Positions 17,126 to 25,893 of a stretch of 64,000 nt of DNA are shown here, piece after piece. The stretch comes from Rubrivivax sp. (lineage in GTDB: Bacteria; Pseudomonadota; Gammaproteobacteria; Burkholderiales; Burkholderiaceae_C). Location: contig JADJHR010000007.1 in the NCBI GenBank assembly GCA_016707445.1, positions 243,183 through 307,182 on the forward strand. The letters run 5' to 3'. The translations under genes were made by a program, and so were the position numbers. The notes under the pieces are model-generated. The model did no database searches. It worked only from the letters and a program-made list of their open reading frames with translations, and was not told the DNA's origin. The number at the start of each line of letters is the position of its first letter. Position 1 is the stretch's first letter.

Positions 17126-18499
17126 TCAGGCGCCGGCCAGTTTCATGCGCTTGATCAGCACCGAGCCAATGCTGCGCGTGCCGGCGGTGTAGCGATCGGC
17201 GCCCACCCAGGCGATGTCCCGAAACATCTGCATGAGATTACCGGCGATGGTGATCTCCTGCACCGGGAACATGATCTCGCCGCCTTCGACCCAGAATCCG
17301 GCGGCACCGCGCGAATAGTCGCCGGTCACGCCGTTCACACCCTGGCCCATCATCTCGGTGACGAACAGGCCGCGGTGCAGGCGCTTGATCATCGCCGGCA
17401 AGGTGTCGGCCTTCTTGGTGCGGCGGCTGGTCAAGCTCAGGTTGTGCCCGCCACCGGCATTGCCGGTGGTCTTCAAACCCAGCTTGCGTGCTGAATAGCT
17501 GGACAGGAAATAGCCCTGCAGACGCCCGCCGTCGACCACCTGTCGCGCCCGCGTGCGCACCCCTTCGTCGTCGAAGACCGCACTGCCCTTGCCCTTGGGC
17601 TGGTGCGGGTCCTCATGCAAATCGAGGTGGTCGGCCAGCACCGGCTGCCCCAGGCTGTCGAGCAGGAAGCTGGCCTTGCGGTACAGCGCGCCACCCGACA
17701 CCGCCGCCACCAAGCTGCCCAGCAGGCCCGACGCCACCGTCGACTCAAACAGCACCGGCACTTCGGCCGTCGGCACACGACGCGGCTTCAAGCGCGACAA
17801 GGCACGCTCGGCGGCATACCGCCCCACGGCCTCGGGCGACGCAAGGTCGGCGGCGTCGCGCATCGAGCTGTACCAGCTGTCGCGCTGCATGTTGCGGCCA
17901 CGGCCGGCGATCGGCGACACCGATATGTAGTGGCGCGAACTGGCATAACCGCCGCGAAAACCGCGCGTATTGCCGGCCCAGAAGTGCGACTGCTGCGCCG
18001 ACACACCGGCGCCTTCGCTGTTGGTGATCAGACGGCTGGTGGACATGGCCGCCTGCTCGCAGCGCAGCGCTACAGCCGCCGCCTGCTCGGCATCCAGGGT
18101 CCAGGGGTGAAACAGGTCGAGGTCGCGAGCGACGTCATCGGCATTGGCCAGGTCGTCGGCATCGGGCAGGCCGGCAGCCGGGTCCTCGGCCGTGAAACGC
18201 GCGATGTCGTAGGCTGCCTGCACGGTGCGCGAGACCGCCGCCGGCGAGAAGTCCGAGGTGCTGGCATTGCCGCGCCGTTGGCCCAGGTAGACGCTGACGC
18301 CGAGCGACTTGTCACGATTGCGCTCGACGTTCTCGAGCTCGCCCTTGCGCACCGACACCGACAAACCGACACCTTCCGAGACCTCGACACCGGAATCGCT
18401 GGCCCCAAGCTTTCGCGCTTGCGCCAGGGTGTCTTCGACCATCTGCTGGAACTGGTCGCGCGCAAAGGCAAAGCCGGTCGCAGGCTCGTGAGGGGACAT
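17126..18499 (-). CDS. pmbA: Metalloprotease-related protein PmbA (TldE)
   Basis: PmbA/TldE forms a heterodimeric zinc protease complex with TldD that degrades unfolded peptides and matures modified peptides such as microcins. PmbA itself lacks the HExxxH motif, and none is seen here, so it is the non-catalytic partner. The 457-residue protein carries the family blocks GVSVYLGQRRGNASTSD and GGHNLSLTS. The start at 18499 (MSPHEPATGF) leaves a 73-base divergent gap to darP, an arrangement conserved in proteobacteria. tldD is not in this window. Confidence 0.95.
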   Translation of the reverse strand: MSPHEPATGFAFARDQFQQMVEDTLAQARKLGASDSGVEVSEGVGLSVSVRKGELENVERNRDKSLGVSVYLGQRRGNASTSDFSPAAVSRTVQAAYDIARFTAEDPAAGLPDADDLANADDVARDLDLFHPWTLDAEQAAAVALRCEQAAMSTSRLITNSEGAGVSAQQSHFWAGNTRGFRGGYASSRHYISVSPIAGRGRNMQRDSWYSSMRDAADLASPEAVGRYAAERALSRLKPRRVPTAEVPVLFESTVASGLLGSLVAAVSGGALYRKASFLLDSLGQPVLADHLDLHEDPHQPKGKGSAVFDDEGVRTRARQVVDGGRLQGYFLSSYSARKLGLKTTGNAGGGHNLSLTSRRTKKADTLPAMIKRLHRGLFVTEMMGQGVNGVTGDYSRGAAGFWVEGGEIMFPVQEITIAGNLMQMFRDIAWVGADRYTAGTRSIGSVLIKRMKLAGA

Positions 18500-18572
18500 G
18501 GGTGGGGACGTTGAACGAAGCGGTTGGGGGTCGCGTCTATGATACCCACCCCCCTTGCCAGGACCGCCCCGA

Positions 18573-19136
18573 ATGACCCGACGCGCCGCCCCGCACCGCG
18601 GCATCGACGCCCACTACGGCGACCCCGCCGAAGTCGACGACGACAGGCCGAGCAAGACCCAGCTCAAGCAGCAGTCACACGACTTGCAGAAGCTGGGCCA
18701 GGCGCTGGGCGAGTTGAGCGACGACCAGTTCAACCGCACCGACATGCCCGAAGCCCTGCGCGATGCGCTGCTGCTGTACCGCCGCACACGGTCGCACGAA
18801 GGCAAACGCCGCCAGCTGCAATACGTGGGCAAGTTGATGCGATCGGTCGACGAGGTGCCGCTGCGCGAGGCGGTAGCACGCGCCGAACTGGGCAGCGCCG
18901 AACAGGCGCTGGCGCTGCACGAGGTCGAGCGCTGGCGCGCCGAACTGATTGCCGGCGATGACGCGATGACGCGCTGGCTGGCTGCCCACCCCGACACCGA
19001 CAGCCAGCAGCTGCGCAGCCTGGTTCGTGCCGCCCGGCGCGACACGGTGGCGCTGCGTGTCGAAGACCGCCAGCCGCGCGCGGTGCGAGATCTGTTCCAG
19101 TTCATCAGGCCCTTTCTGCAACCCAGCCATGAGTGA
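18573..19136 (+). CDS. darP: Ribosome-associated protein DarP/YjgA (DUF615)
   Basis: DarP promotes late 50S ribosomal subunit maturation near the peptidyl transferase centre. The 187-residue protein has the family sequence SKTQLKQQSHDLQKLGQALG and is rich in charged helices throughout. The start at 18573 (MTRRAAPHRG) follows GACCGCCCCGA, without a strong ribosome binding site. It is divergent from pmbA and overlaps mog by 8 bases, the standard pmbA-darP-mog neighbourhood of betaproteobacteria. Confidence 0.93.
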   Translation: MTRRAAPHRGIDAHYGDPAEVDDDRPSKTQLKQQSHDLQKLGQALGELSDDQFNRTDMPEALRDALLLYRRTRSHEGKRRQLQYVGKLMRSVDEVPLREAVARAELGSAEQALALHEVERWRAELIAGDDAMTRWLAAHPDTDSQQLRSLVRAARRDTVALRVEDRQPRAVRDLFQFIRPFLQPSHE

Positions 19137-19722
19137 ATTCGATCCGGTGCGCATCGGCGTGGTCTCGATCAGCGACCGGGCGTCCAGCGGGGTCTACGAG
19201 GACAAAGGCCTGCCCGCACTGCAGGACTGGCTGCGCCGCGCCCTGCGCAACCCGATCGACTGGCAGTCCCGCCTGATCCCCGACGAGCAGGCCGGCATCA
19301 GCGCCGCGTTGTGCGAACTGGTCGACGAGCACCACTGCAACCTGGTACTGACCACGGGCGGCACCGGCCCGGCAGCGCGCGACGTCACGCCCGAGGCGAC
19401 GCTGGCGGTGGCACACAAGCTGATGCCGGGCTTCGGCGAGCAGATGCGCCAGATCAGCCTGGCCTTCGTGCCCACGGCGATCCTGTCGCGCCAGGTGGCG
19501 GTGATCCGCGGCCAGGCGCTGATCATCAACCTGCCCGGGCAGCCGAAGTCGATCGCCGAGACCCTGCAGGGCCTGCCGCAGGCCACGCCAGCGGTGCACG
19601 GCATCTTCGCCGCCGTGCCCTACTGCATCGACCTCATCGGCGGGCCCTACCTCGAGACCGACGACAGCGTCTGCAAGGCCTTCAGGCCGAAATCGGCGCA
19701 GCGCCCCGCACGCGCCACCTGA
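19129..19722 (+). CDS. mog: Molybdopterin adenylyltransferase Mog
   Basis: Mog adenylates molybdopterin before metal insertion, in molybdenum cofactor biosynthesis. The 197-residue protein has the MoCF-binding motifs GVVSISDRASSG and TTGGTGPAARDVTPEA, and ends with the family's INLPGQPKSI and PYCIDLI blocks. The start at 19129 (MSEFDPVRIG) overlaps the end of darP by 8 bases, so translation is probably coupled. Other moa/moe genes are not present here. Confidence 0.95.
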   Translation: MSEFDPVRIGVVSISDRASSGVYEDKGLPALQDWLRRALRNPIDWQSRLIPDEQAGISAALCELVDEHHCNLVLTTGGTGPAARDVTPEATLAVAHKLMPGFGEQMRQISLAFVPTAILSRQVAVIRGQALIINLPGQPKSIAETLQGLPQATPAVHGIFAAVPYCIDLIGGPYLETDDSVCKAFRPKSAQRPARAT

Positions 19723-19738
19723 CGCACGGCTCAACCCA

Positions 19739-20518
19739 TTACTTGACCAGCCGGTTCAGGCCCTCGGCGTCGAAACGTTCGGTGGTGCGCGCATCTTGCG
19801 GCACGCAATCTTCCATCGGCAGCTCGCGTGAGCGTGCCGACAGTTTTTCGATTGCCTGCCACAGCAGCGCGATCTGGTGCTCGTGGCCCGAGGCGTTGTC
19901 GATCAGGCCTTTCATTGCCTGCGCCACCGGATCGTCGCCCTGCGTCACGCCGTAGGCGCTGAAGCCCATCTTGGCGGCCGCCTGCTCGCGCGCCGCGTCA
20001 GCCGACTTCTGCACCACACGCGCCGGGATGCCCACCGCCGTAGCGCCCGCCGGTACGGCCTGCAACAGCACCGCGTTTGATCCCACGCGGGCACCGTCGC
20101 CGACCGTGAATCCCCCCAGCACCTTGGCGCCGGCGCTGACGATCACGCCGCGGCCCAGCGTCGGGTGTCGCTTGGCGCCCTTGCTCAGCGAGGTTCCACC
20201 CAGCGTGACGCCCTGGTAGATCGTGCAGTCGTCGCCGACCTCGGCGGTCTCGCCGATCACCACGCCCATGCCGTGGTCGATGAAGACGCGGCGCCCAACC
20301 ACGGCACCGGGGTGGATCTCGATGCCGGTGACCCCGCGCGACAGGTGCGAGATGAACCGCCCCGACCAACGCCAGCCACGCATCCACAGGGCGTGGGCCA
20401 GGCGGTGCAGCAGCAAGGCATGCAGGCCCGGGTAGCAGGTCAGCACCTCCCAGGTCGAACGCGCCGCGGGGTCGCGCTCGCGGATGCAGGCGATGTCTTC
20501 ACGCAGTCGGCTGAACAT
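19739..20518 (-). CDS. cysE: Serine O-acetyltransferase
   Basis: CysE transfers acetyl from acetyl-CoA to serine, the first step of cysteine synthesis. The 259-residue protein is the short form that begins MFSRLREDIACIRERDPAA and lacks part of the N-terminal helical domain of E. coli CysE. The left-handed beta-helix shows hexapeptide repeats from GVTGIEIHPGAVVG on, with the catalytic histidine in IDHGMGVVIGE and the GGTSLSKGAKRHP loop. A C-terminal helical extension of about 80 residues follows. It is 24 bases downstream of trmJ on the same strand. Confidence 0.96.
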   Translation of the reverse strand: MFSRLREDIACIRERDPAARSTWEVLTCYPGLHALLLHRLAHALWMRGWRWSGRFISHLSRGVTGIEIHPGAVVGRRVFIDHGMGVVIGETAEVGDDCTIYQGVTLGGTSLSKGAKRHPTLGRGVIVSAGAKVLGGFTVGDGARVGSNAVLLQAVPAGATAVGIPARVVQKSADAAREQAAAKMGFSAYGVTQGDDPVAQAMKGLIDNASGHEHQIALLWQAIEKLSARSRELPMEDCVPQDARTTERFDAEGLNRLVK

Positions 20519-20542
20519 GGCGCGGTGTCGGGTCGTTGCGGC

Positions 20543-21352
20543 TCAGGGCAAGCCAGTGTAGTGGCGACCATCGATTGCTGCTGGCGCTGCCGGCGCAGCG
20601 CCGGCAGCGCGTGCGGCCTGGTCGATCGCGCGCGCCATGCCGCGCAGGATGTGCACCTCTGGCTCGGTCAGCGCGGCGCGCAAGGCCAGTTGTTGCAGGC
20701 GCGGCATCAGCTTCTTGGGCACCGCCGGATCGAGAAAACCAATCTGCTGCAGCACCTGCTGCCAATGGTCCAGCGTGCCCTGCAGCGCGGCCAGATCGGC
20801 ATGCGCAGGCACTGGCGTGCGCGCCTGCACGCCATAGCTGCCCAGCGCCTGCCGCCACTCGTAGGCCATCACCTGCACCGCCTGCGCCAGGTTCAGCGAG
20901 CCGTAGCCCGGCGCGGTGGGAATGCTCAGGCAGACCTGACAGCGGTAGACATCGTCGTTGCTCAGTCCGGTGCGTTCGGGCCCGAAGACGAAAGCCACGC
21001 GGTGCCCCAAAGCCGGCAGGCCCCCCAGGTGTTCGCGCGGCGCGGCCGTGGGCGGGCCGAAGTCACGCGGCGTCATCGCCGTGGCGCAGGCGTAGCTGCA
21101 GCCTTGCAGCGCCTGCGCCAGCGTGTCGACCACGCGGGCGCGCGCCAGCAGGTCTGCCGCACCGCTGGCCATGGCCATCGCGTCGTCGCGGCAGGCGATG
21201 TCGGCAAAGCGTGGCCGCACCAGCACCAGGTCGGTGAAACCCATCACCTTGATCGCGCGTGCCGCCGCGCCCACGTTGCCGGCATGACTGGTGCCCACCA
21301 GCACGAAGCGGGTCGGGTTGCGGGCATCAACGGTCAGGGCGGCAGAGGGCAC
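20543..21352 (-). CDS. trmJ: tRNA (cytidine/uridine-2'-O-)-methyltransferase TrmJ
   Basis: TrmJ methylates the 2'-O of nucleotide 32 in the anticodon loop of several tRNAs, using S-adenosylmethionine. The 269-residue SPOUT-family protein has the N-terminal motif VLVGTSHAGNVGAAARAIK and the knot-forming motifs FVFGPERTGLSNDD and IPTAPGYGSLNLAQAV. The C-terminus ends in an Ala/Pro-rich tail, whose coding sequence contains a 27-nt palindrome. It is divergent from suhB, and cysE follows 24 bases on. Confidence 0.93.
   Translation of the reverse strand: MPSAALTVDARNPTRFVLVGTSHAGNVGAAARAIKVMGFTDLVLVRPRFADIACRDDAMAMASGAADLLARARVVDTLAQALQGCSYACATAMTPRDFGPPTAAPREHLGGLPALGHRVAFVFGPERTGLSNDDVYRCQVCLSIPTAPGYGSLNLAQAVQVMAYEWRQALGSYGVQARTPVPAHADLAALQGTLDHWQQVLQQIGFLDPAVPKKLMPRLQQLALRAALTEPEVHILRGMARAIDQAARAAGAAPAAPAAIDGRHYTGLP
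20584..20610. repeat. 27-nt near-perfect palindrome at the 3' end of trmJ
   Basis: GCGCTGCCGGCGC (20584-20596) is repeated in inverse as GCGCCGGCAGCGC (20598-20610), with one A between. It lies inside the trmJ coding region, about 40 bases before the stop, and codes for part of the Ala-rich tail. In RNA it could form a very stable hairpin ahead of cysE. Confidence 0.75.
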
Positions 21353-21438
21353 TCGGTAGAATCTCGATGTTGCGGCCGCAATTGTCGCCGCGCCGCTCTT
21401 TTCATCGCCATCGCCCCTCTCCAGCCCGCAGGCCCCCC

Positions 21439-22401
21439 ATGTCGCAAGCGCTTCATCCCATGCTCAACATCGCCGTCAAGGCGGCCCGCGCGGCAGGGGC
21501 GATCATCAACCGGGCCTCGCTCGATCTCGACGTGCTCAAGGTGGGCACCAAGGGGCCGAACGACTTCGTGTCCGAGGTCGACCAGGCGGCCGAGCAGGCC
21601 ATCATCGAGATCCTGCTCGACGCCTATCCCGGCCACGCTATCCTGGCTGAAGAGTCGGGCCGCCAGCATGGCGCCCGCCACAGCGAATACACCTGGATCA
21701 TCGATCCGCTGGACGGCACCACCAACTTCCTGCACGGCTTTCCGGTCTACGCGGTGTCGATCGCGCTGGCGCATCGGGGTTCGGTGCAGCAGGCGGTGGT
21801 CTATGACCCGACGCGCAACGACCTGTTCTTCGCGTCGCGCGGGCGCGGCGCCTTCCTCAACGACCGCCGGCTGCGCGTGTCCAAGCGCACGCGCATCTCC
21901 GACGCGCTGATCGGCACCGGTTTCCCGTTCCGCAAGGGCGACAACTTCAAGCGCTATTTGAAGATGTTCGAAGAGGTGATGCAGAGCTGCGCCGGTCTGC
22001 GCCGCCCGGGTGCTGCCGCGCTCGACCTGTGCTACGTGGCCGCCGGCTGGTACGACGGCTTCTTCGAGACCGGCCTGAGCCCCTGGGACGCCGCGGCCGG
22101 CGCGCTGATGATCACCGAGGCCGGCGGCCTGGTCGGCAACTTCACCGGCGAAGCCGACTTCCTCTACCAGCGCGAGGTCGTCGCCGGCACGCCCAAGGTC
22201 TACGGCCAGCTGGTGCAGATCCTGTCGCCCTACACACGCGTCATCAAGGAAGCCGAGGCCACCGGCATCGAGCCCGCCACCGCACCGGCCAACCATACGC
22301 AGCAGGTCGCCTCGGCGCTGGCGGCGGCACCGGTGGCAAAGAAGGCCGCCGTGCGCATCCGCAAGGCGGGCCCGGCTGACGGCGACGACGCGCCGATGTG
22401 A
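21439..22401 (+). CDS. suhB: Inositol monophosphatase family protein SuhB
   Basis: SuhB hydrolyses inositol-1-phosphate in a Mg-dependent way, and in E. coli it also joins NusA-dependent rRNA antitermination complexes. The 320-residue protein has the metal-site motifs EESG (71-74) and DPLDGTTNFLHG (89-100), and the late motif WDAAAGALMITEAGG. It is about 50 residues longer than E. coli SuhB because of an Ala/Lys-rich tail that looks unstructured. The start at 21439 (MSQALHPMLN) gives an 86-base divergent gap to trmJ that holds a TAGAAT (21357-21362). Confidence 0.93.
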   Translation: MSQALHPMLNIAVKAARAAGAIINRASLDLDVLKVGTKGPNDFVSEVDQAAEQAIIEILLDAYPGHAILAEESGRQHGARHSEYTWIIDPLDGTTNFLHGFPVYAVSIALAHRGSVQQAVVYDPTRNDLFFASRGRGAFLNDRRLRVSKRTRISDALIGTGFPFRKGDNFKRYLKMFEEVMQSCAGLRRPGAAALDLCYVAAGWYDGFFETGLSPWDAAAGALMITEAGGLVGNFTGEADFLYQREVVAGTPKVYGQLVQILSPYTRVIKEAEATGIEPATAPANHTQQVASALAAAPVAKKAAVRIRKAGPADGDDAPM

Positions 22402-22450
22402 TGCACAGCACTCGCAGCGCCGACCAAGGGCCGATCCGCCTGCAGTACCC

Positions 22451-25072
22451 ATGAAGGAAGAAACGCCGCCCCCGCCCTGGACAGGCGACCTCGGTGCACA
22501 CACGCCCATGATGCAGCAGTACCTGCGCATCAAGGCCGAGTTCCCCGACACGCTGGTCTTCTACCGCATGGGGGACTTCTACGAGGTCTTCTACGACGAC
22601 GCCCGCAAGGCCAACCGGCTGCTCGACATCACGCTGACTGCGCGCGGCCACAGCGGTGGTGAACCGGTGGTGATGGCCGGCGTGCCGGCGCATTCGCTGG
22701 AAGGCTACCTGGCCCGCTTGATCAAGCTCGGTGAACCGGTGGCGATTGCCGAGCAGGTGGGCGACGTGGCCACGGCCAAGGGACCGGTGGAGCGCAAGGT
22801 GGTGCGCGTGGTGACGCCCGGCACCGTGACCGACGGCGAGCTGTTGTCAGACCGTGCCGACGCGCTGCTGCTGGCGCTGCACCGGCAGCGCAACCGCTGG
22901 GGCCTGGCCTGGCTGGGCCTGTCCAGCGGCCAGCTGGCGCTGAGTGAATGCAGCGACAGCGAACTTCCGGCCTGGCTGGCACGGCTGTCGCCCGCCGAGG
23001 TGCTCATCGACGGCAGCACCGACACGCCAACTGTGCTGCTGGCGCAGCGTTGCACCCGAACGGCGCGCCCGGGCTGGCAGTTCGACAGCGCGCTCGGCCT
23101 GCGCAAGCTGTGCCAGCAGATGGGCACGGCCTCGCTGGCGGGCTTCAACGCGCAGGACCTGCCGCTGGCCCATGCGGCGGCGGCCGCGGTGCTGAGTTTT
23201 GCCGAACACACGCAGGGCCAGGTGCTGCGGCATGTGCGTACGCTGCAGGTCGAACTGGCCAGCGATCTGCTCGATCTGGCGCCGGCCACCCACCGAAACC
23301 TGGAACTGATGCGCACGCTGCGCGGCGACGACAGCCCGACCCTGCTGTCGCTGCTGGACACCTGCCGCACCGGCATGGGCAGCCGGCTGCTGCGCCACTG
23401 GATGATCCATCCGGCGCGCGAGCGCAACGCCGCCACGGCACGCCATGCGGCGATCGCGGTGCTGCTGACGCAGGGTTTCGAGCCGCTGCGCGAGGCACTG
23501 CGCGGCGTCAGTGACGTCGAACGCATCGGCTCGCGCATCGCGCTGCGTCAGGTACGCCCGCGCGAGCTGGCCGGGCTGCGCGCCACCTTGACGCTGCTGC
23601 CGGGGCTGCGCCTGCAGGTGCCCGACGGTGCACCCCTGCTGGCCGAGCTGTTGCAAGTCCTGGTGCCCGACTCGGGCCTGGCCGACGCGTTGACGGCCAT
23701 CGCCGATGAGCCGGCCGTGCTGCTGCGCGACGGCGGCGTCATCGCAGGCGGCGTGGATACCGAACTCGACGAGCTGCGTGCGATCAGCCAGAACTGCGAC
23801 GCCTTTCTGCTCGACCTCGAGCAGCGCGAACGCGCACGCACGGGCATCGGCAACCTGCGCGTGCAGTTCAACAAAGTGCACGGCTTCTACATCGAAGTGA
23901 CGAGCTCGGGTCTCGACAAGGTGCCCGCCGACTACCAGCGGCGGCAGACCCTGAAGAACGCCGAGCGTTACATCACGCCCGAACTCAAGACCTTCGAGGA
24001 CAAGGCGCTATCGGCCCAGGAACGTTCGCTGGCGCGCGAGAAGTGGCTGTACGAGCAGCTGATCGATGCCCTGCAGCAGTACCTGGTGCCGCTGGCCGCG
24101 CTGGCGCAAGCCCTGGCCGCGCTGGACGCGCTGGCGGCGCTGGCCGAACGCGCTGCCACGCTGAACTGGTGCCGGCCCGAGTTCGTGCCCTACCCCTGCA
24201 TCGACATCGAGGCCGGCCGCCACCCGGTGGTCGAGGCAAGACTGCAGGAGACCGGTGCCGGCGACTTCATCGCCAACCACTGCCGGCTTGACGCCAAGAC
24301 GCGCATGCTGGTCATCACCGGCCCCAACATGGGCGGCAAGAGCACCTTCATGCGCCAGGTGGCGCTGATCGTGCTGCTGGCGGCGATGGGCTCGTACGTG
24401 CCGGCCACGGCCTGCCGGCTGGGGCCGATCGACGCCATCCACACGCGCATCGGCGCCGCCGACGACCTGGCCAACGCGCAGTCGACCTTCATGCTCGAGA
24501 TGACCGAGGCCGCGGCCATCGTGCACGCGGCCACCGAACACAGCCTGGTGCTGATGGACGAGATCGGCCGCGGCACCAGCACCTTCGACGGCCTGGCGCT
24601 GGCCGGCGCCATCGCCAGCCAGCTGCACGACCGCAACCGCGCGTTCACGCTGTTCGCCACCCACTACTTCGAGCTGACCGACTTCCCGGCCCGCCACGAT
24701 CGTGCGATCAACCTGCACGTGGGCGCGATCGAAAGCGGCCACGACATCGTGTTCCTGCACCAGATCGAGCCCGGCCCGGCCAGCCGCAGCTATGGCGTGC
24801 AGGTGGCGCGCCTGGCCGGCATGCCGGCGGGGCTGGTGCGCCAGGCGCGCGCCACGCTGGAGGCGCTGGAGACCAAGGCACAGTCGGGCCAGGCACAGGT
24901 CGACCTGTTCGCCGCGCCGCCGGCCGCGGCAGCGGTCGAGCCGTCGGCCGTGGAATCCGAACTGTCGCGCATCGACCCCGATGCGCTGACCCCGCGCGAG
25001 GCGCTGGACGCGCTGTATCGTCTGAAGGCGCTGCAGCCCACCCCCTCTCCGACGATCGAAAGCAAACCATGA
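22451..25072 (+). CDS. mutS: DNA mismatch repair protein MutS
   Basis: MutS recognises base mismatches and small loops and starts methyl-directed repair with MutL. The 873-residue protein has the mismatch-binding wedge FYE at residues 43-45 (GDFYEVF), the lever and clamp regions, Walker A GPNMGGKST at about 624-632, Walker B LVLMDEIGRGTSTFDG, and the C-terminal dimerisation helix region (ALTPREALDALYRLK). The length is slightly above E. coli (853). It begins 49 bases after suhB, and its stop overlaps the next start as ATGA, so the proteasome-like gene is coupled to it. Confidence 0.98.
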   Translation: MKEETPPPPWTGDLGAHTPMMQQYLRIKAEFPDTLVFYRMGDFYEVFYDDARKANRLLDITLTARGHSGGEPVVMAGVPAHSLEGYLARLIKLGEPVAIAEQVGDVATAKGPVERKVVRVVTPGTVTDGELLSDRADALLLALHRQRNRWGLAWLGLSSGQLALSECSDSELPAWLARLSPAEVLIDGSTDTPTVLLAQRCTRTARPGWQFDSALGLRKLCQQMGTASLAGFNAQDLPLAHAAAAAVLSFAEHTQGQVLRHVRTLQVELASDLLDLAPATHRNLELMRTLRGDDSPTLLSLLDTCRTGMGSRLLRHWMIHPARERNAATARHAAIAVLLTQGFEPLREALRGVSDVERIGSRIALRQVRPRELAGLRATLTLLPGLRLQVPDGAPLLAELLQVLVPDSGLADALTAIADEPAVLLRDGGVIAGGVDTELDELRAISQNCDAFLLDLEQRERARTGIGNLRVQFNKVHGFYIEVTSSGLDKVPADYQRRQTLKNAERYITPELKTFEDKALSAQERSLAREKWLYEQLIDALQQYLVPLAALAQALAALDALAALAERAATLNWCRPEFVPYPCIDIEAGRHPVVEARLQETGAGDFIANHCRLDAKTRMLVITGPNMGGKSTFMRQVALIVLLAAMGSYVPATACRLGPIDAIHTRIGAADDLANAQSTFMLEMTEAAAIVHAATEHSLVLMDEIGRGTSTFDGLALAGAIASQLHDRNRAFTLFATHYFELTDFPARHDRAINLHVGAIESGHDIVFLHQIEPGPASRSYGVQVARLAGMPAGLVRQARATLEALETKAQSGQAQVDLFAAPPAAAAVEPSAVESELSRIDPDALTPREALDALYRLKALQPTPSPTIESKP

Positions 25073-25893
25073 CCTACTGCGTCGGCATCCGGCTCAACGC
25101 GGGGCTGGTGTTCCTGTCCGATTCACGCACCAACGCCGGCATGGACCAGATCAGCACCTTTCGCAAGATGATGATCTACGAGAAGCCCGGCGACCGTTTC
25201 ATGGTGATGCTGTCGGCCGGCAACCTGTCGATCAGCCAGAGCGTGCGCGAGATCCTGCAGGTCGAGAAGCTCGACAACGGCAGCGATGAGCCGCTGACGA
25301 TCTGGAACGCCCCCAGCATGTTCGATGCCACGCGGGTACTGGGCTCGGCCGTGCGCCGCGTGCAGCAGCAGGACGGGCCATCGCTGAAGGCCAGCGGCGT
25401 CGACTTCAATGCCAGCATGATCTTCGGCGGTCAGATCAAGGGTGAGGCGATGCGCATGTTCCTGGTCTATTCGGCCGGCAACTTCATCGAGGCCACGCGC
25501 GAGACCTGCTTCTTCCAGGTGGGCGAAAGCAAGTACGGCAAGCCCATCCTCGACCGCGTGCTGACGCCCACCACGCCGCTGGACGAAGCCGCCAAGTGCG
25601 CGCTGGTGTCGATGGACTCGACGCTGAAGTCCAACCTGTCGGTCGGCCTGCCGCTGGACCTGCTGGTCTACCGCGCCGATGCGCTGCACAGCGACGAACA
25701 TGTCTGCATCGACGAACACAACCCCTACTTCCGCATGATCCACGACACCTGGGGTCAGCGCCTGCGCGAGGTCTTCGAGGGCATCGACGATCCGTGCTGG
25801 AACGGCGGCAACACCACGCACCCATTGATGACGGATTCGGCGCAGTTCGACCCGATGCGCAAGATCACGCACCGCAGCGAGCGCATCGTCTGA
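25069..25893 (+). CDS. Proteasome-type protease, Anbu family
   Basis: Anbu ('ancestral beta subunit', also described as a betaproteobacterial proteasome homologue) is an N-terminal nucleophile hydrolase that assembles into open ring-like oligomers. The 274-residue protein begins MTYCVGIRL, so removal of Met exposes the catalytic Thr, and it has the partner residues D18 (SDSRTNAG) and K33 (FRKM). The C-terminal half is the family-specific extension. Anbu genes are usually beside an ATP-grasp, an alpha-E and a transglutaminase-like gene; none is here, and instead the gene overlaps mutS. Its substrate is unknown. Confidence 0.9.
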   Translation: MTYCVGIRLNAGLVFLSDSRTNAGMDQISTFRKMMIYEKPGDRFMVMLSAGNLSISQSVREILQVEKLDNGSDEPLTIWNAPSMFDATRVLGSAVRRVQQQDGPSLKASGVDFNASMIFGGQIKGEAMRMFLVYSAGNFIEATRETCFFQVGESKYGKPILDRVLTPTTPLDEAAKCALVSMDSTLKSNLSVGLPLDLLVYRADALHSDEHVCIDEHNPYFRMIHDTWGQRLREVFEGIDDPCWNGGNTTHPLMTDSAQFDPMRKITHRSERIV

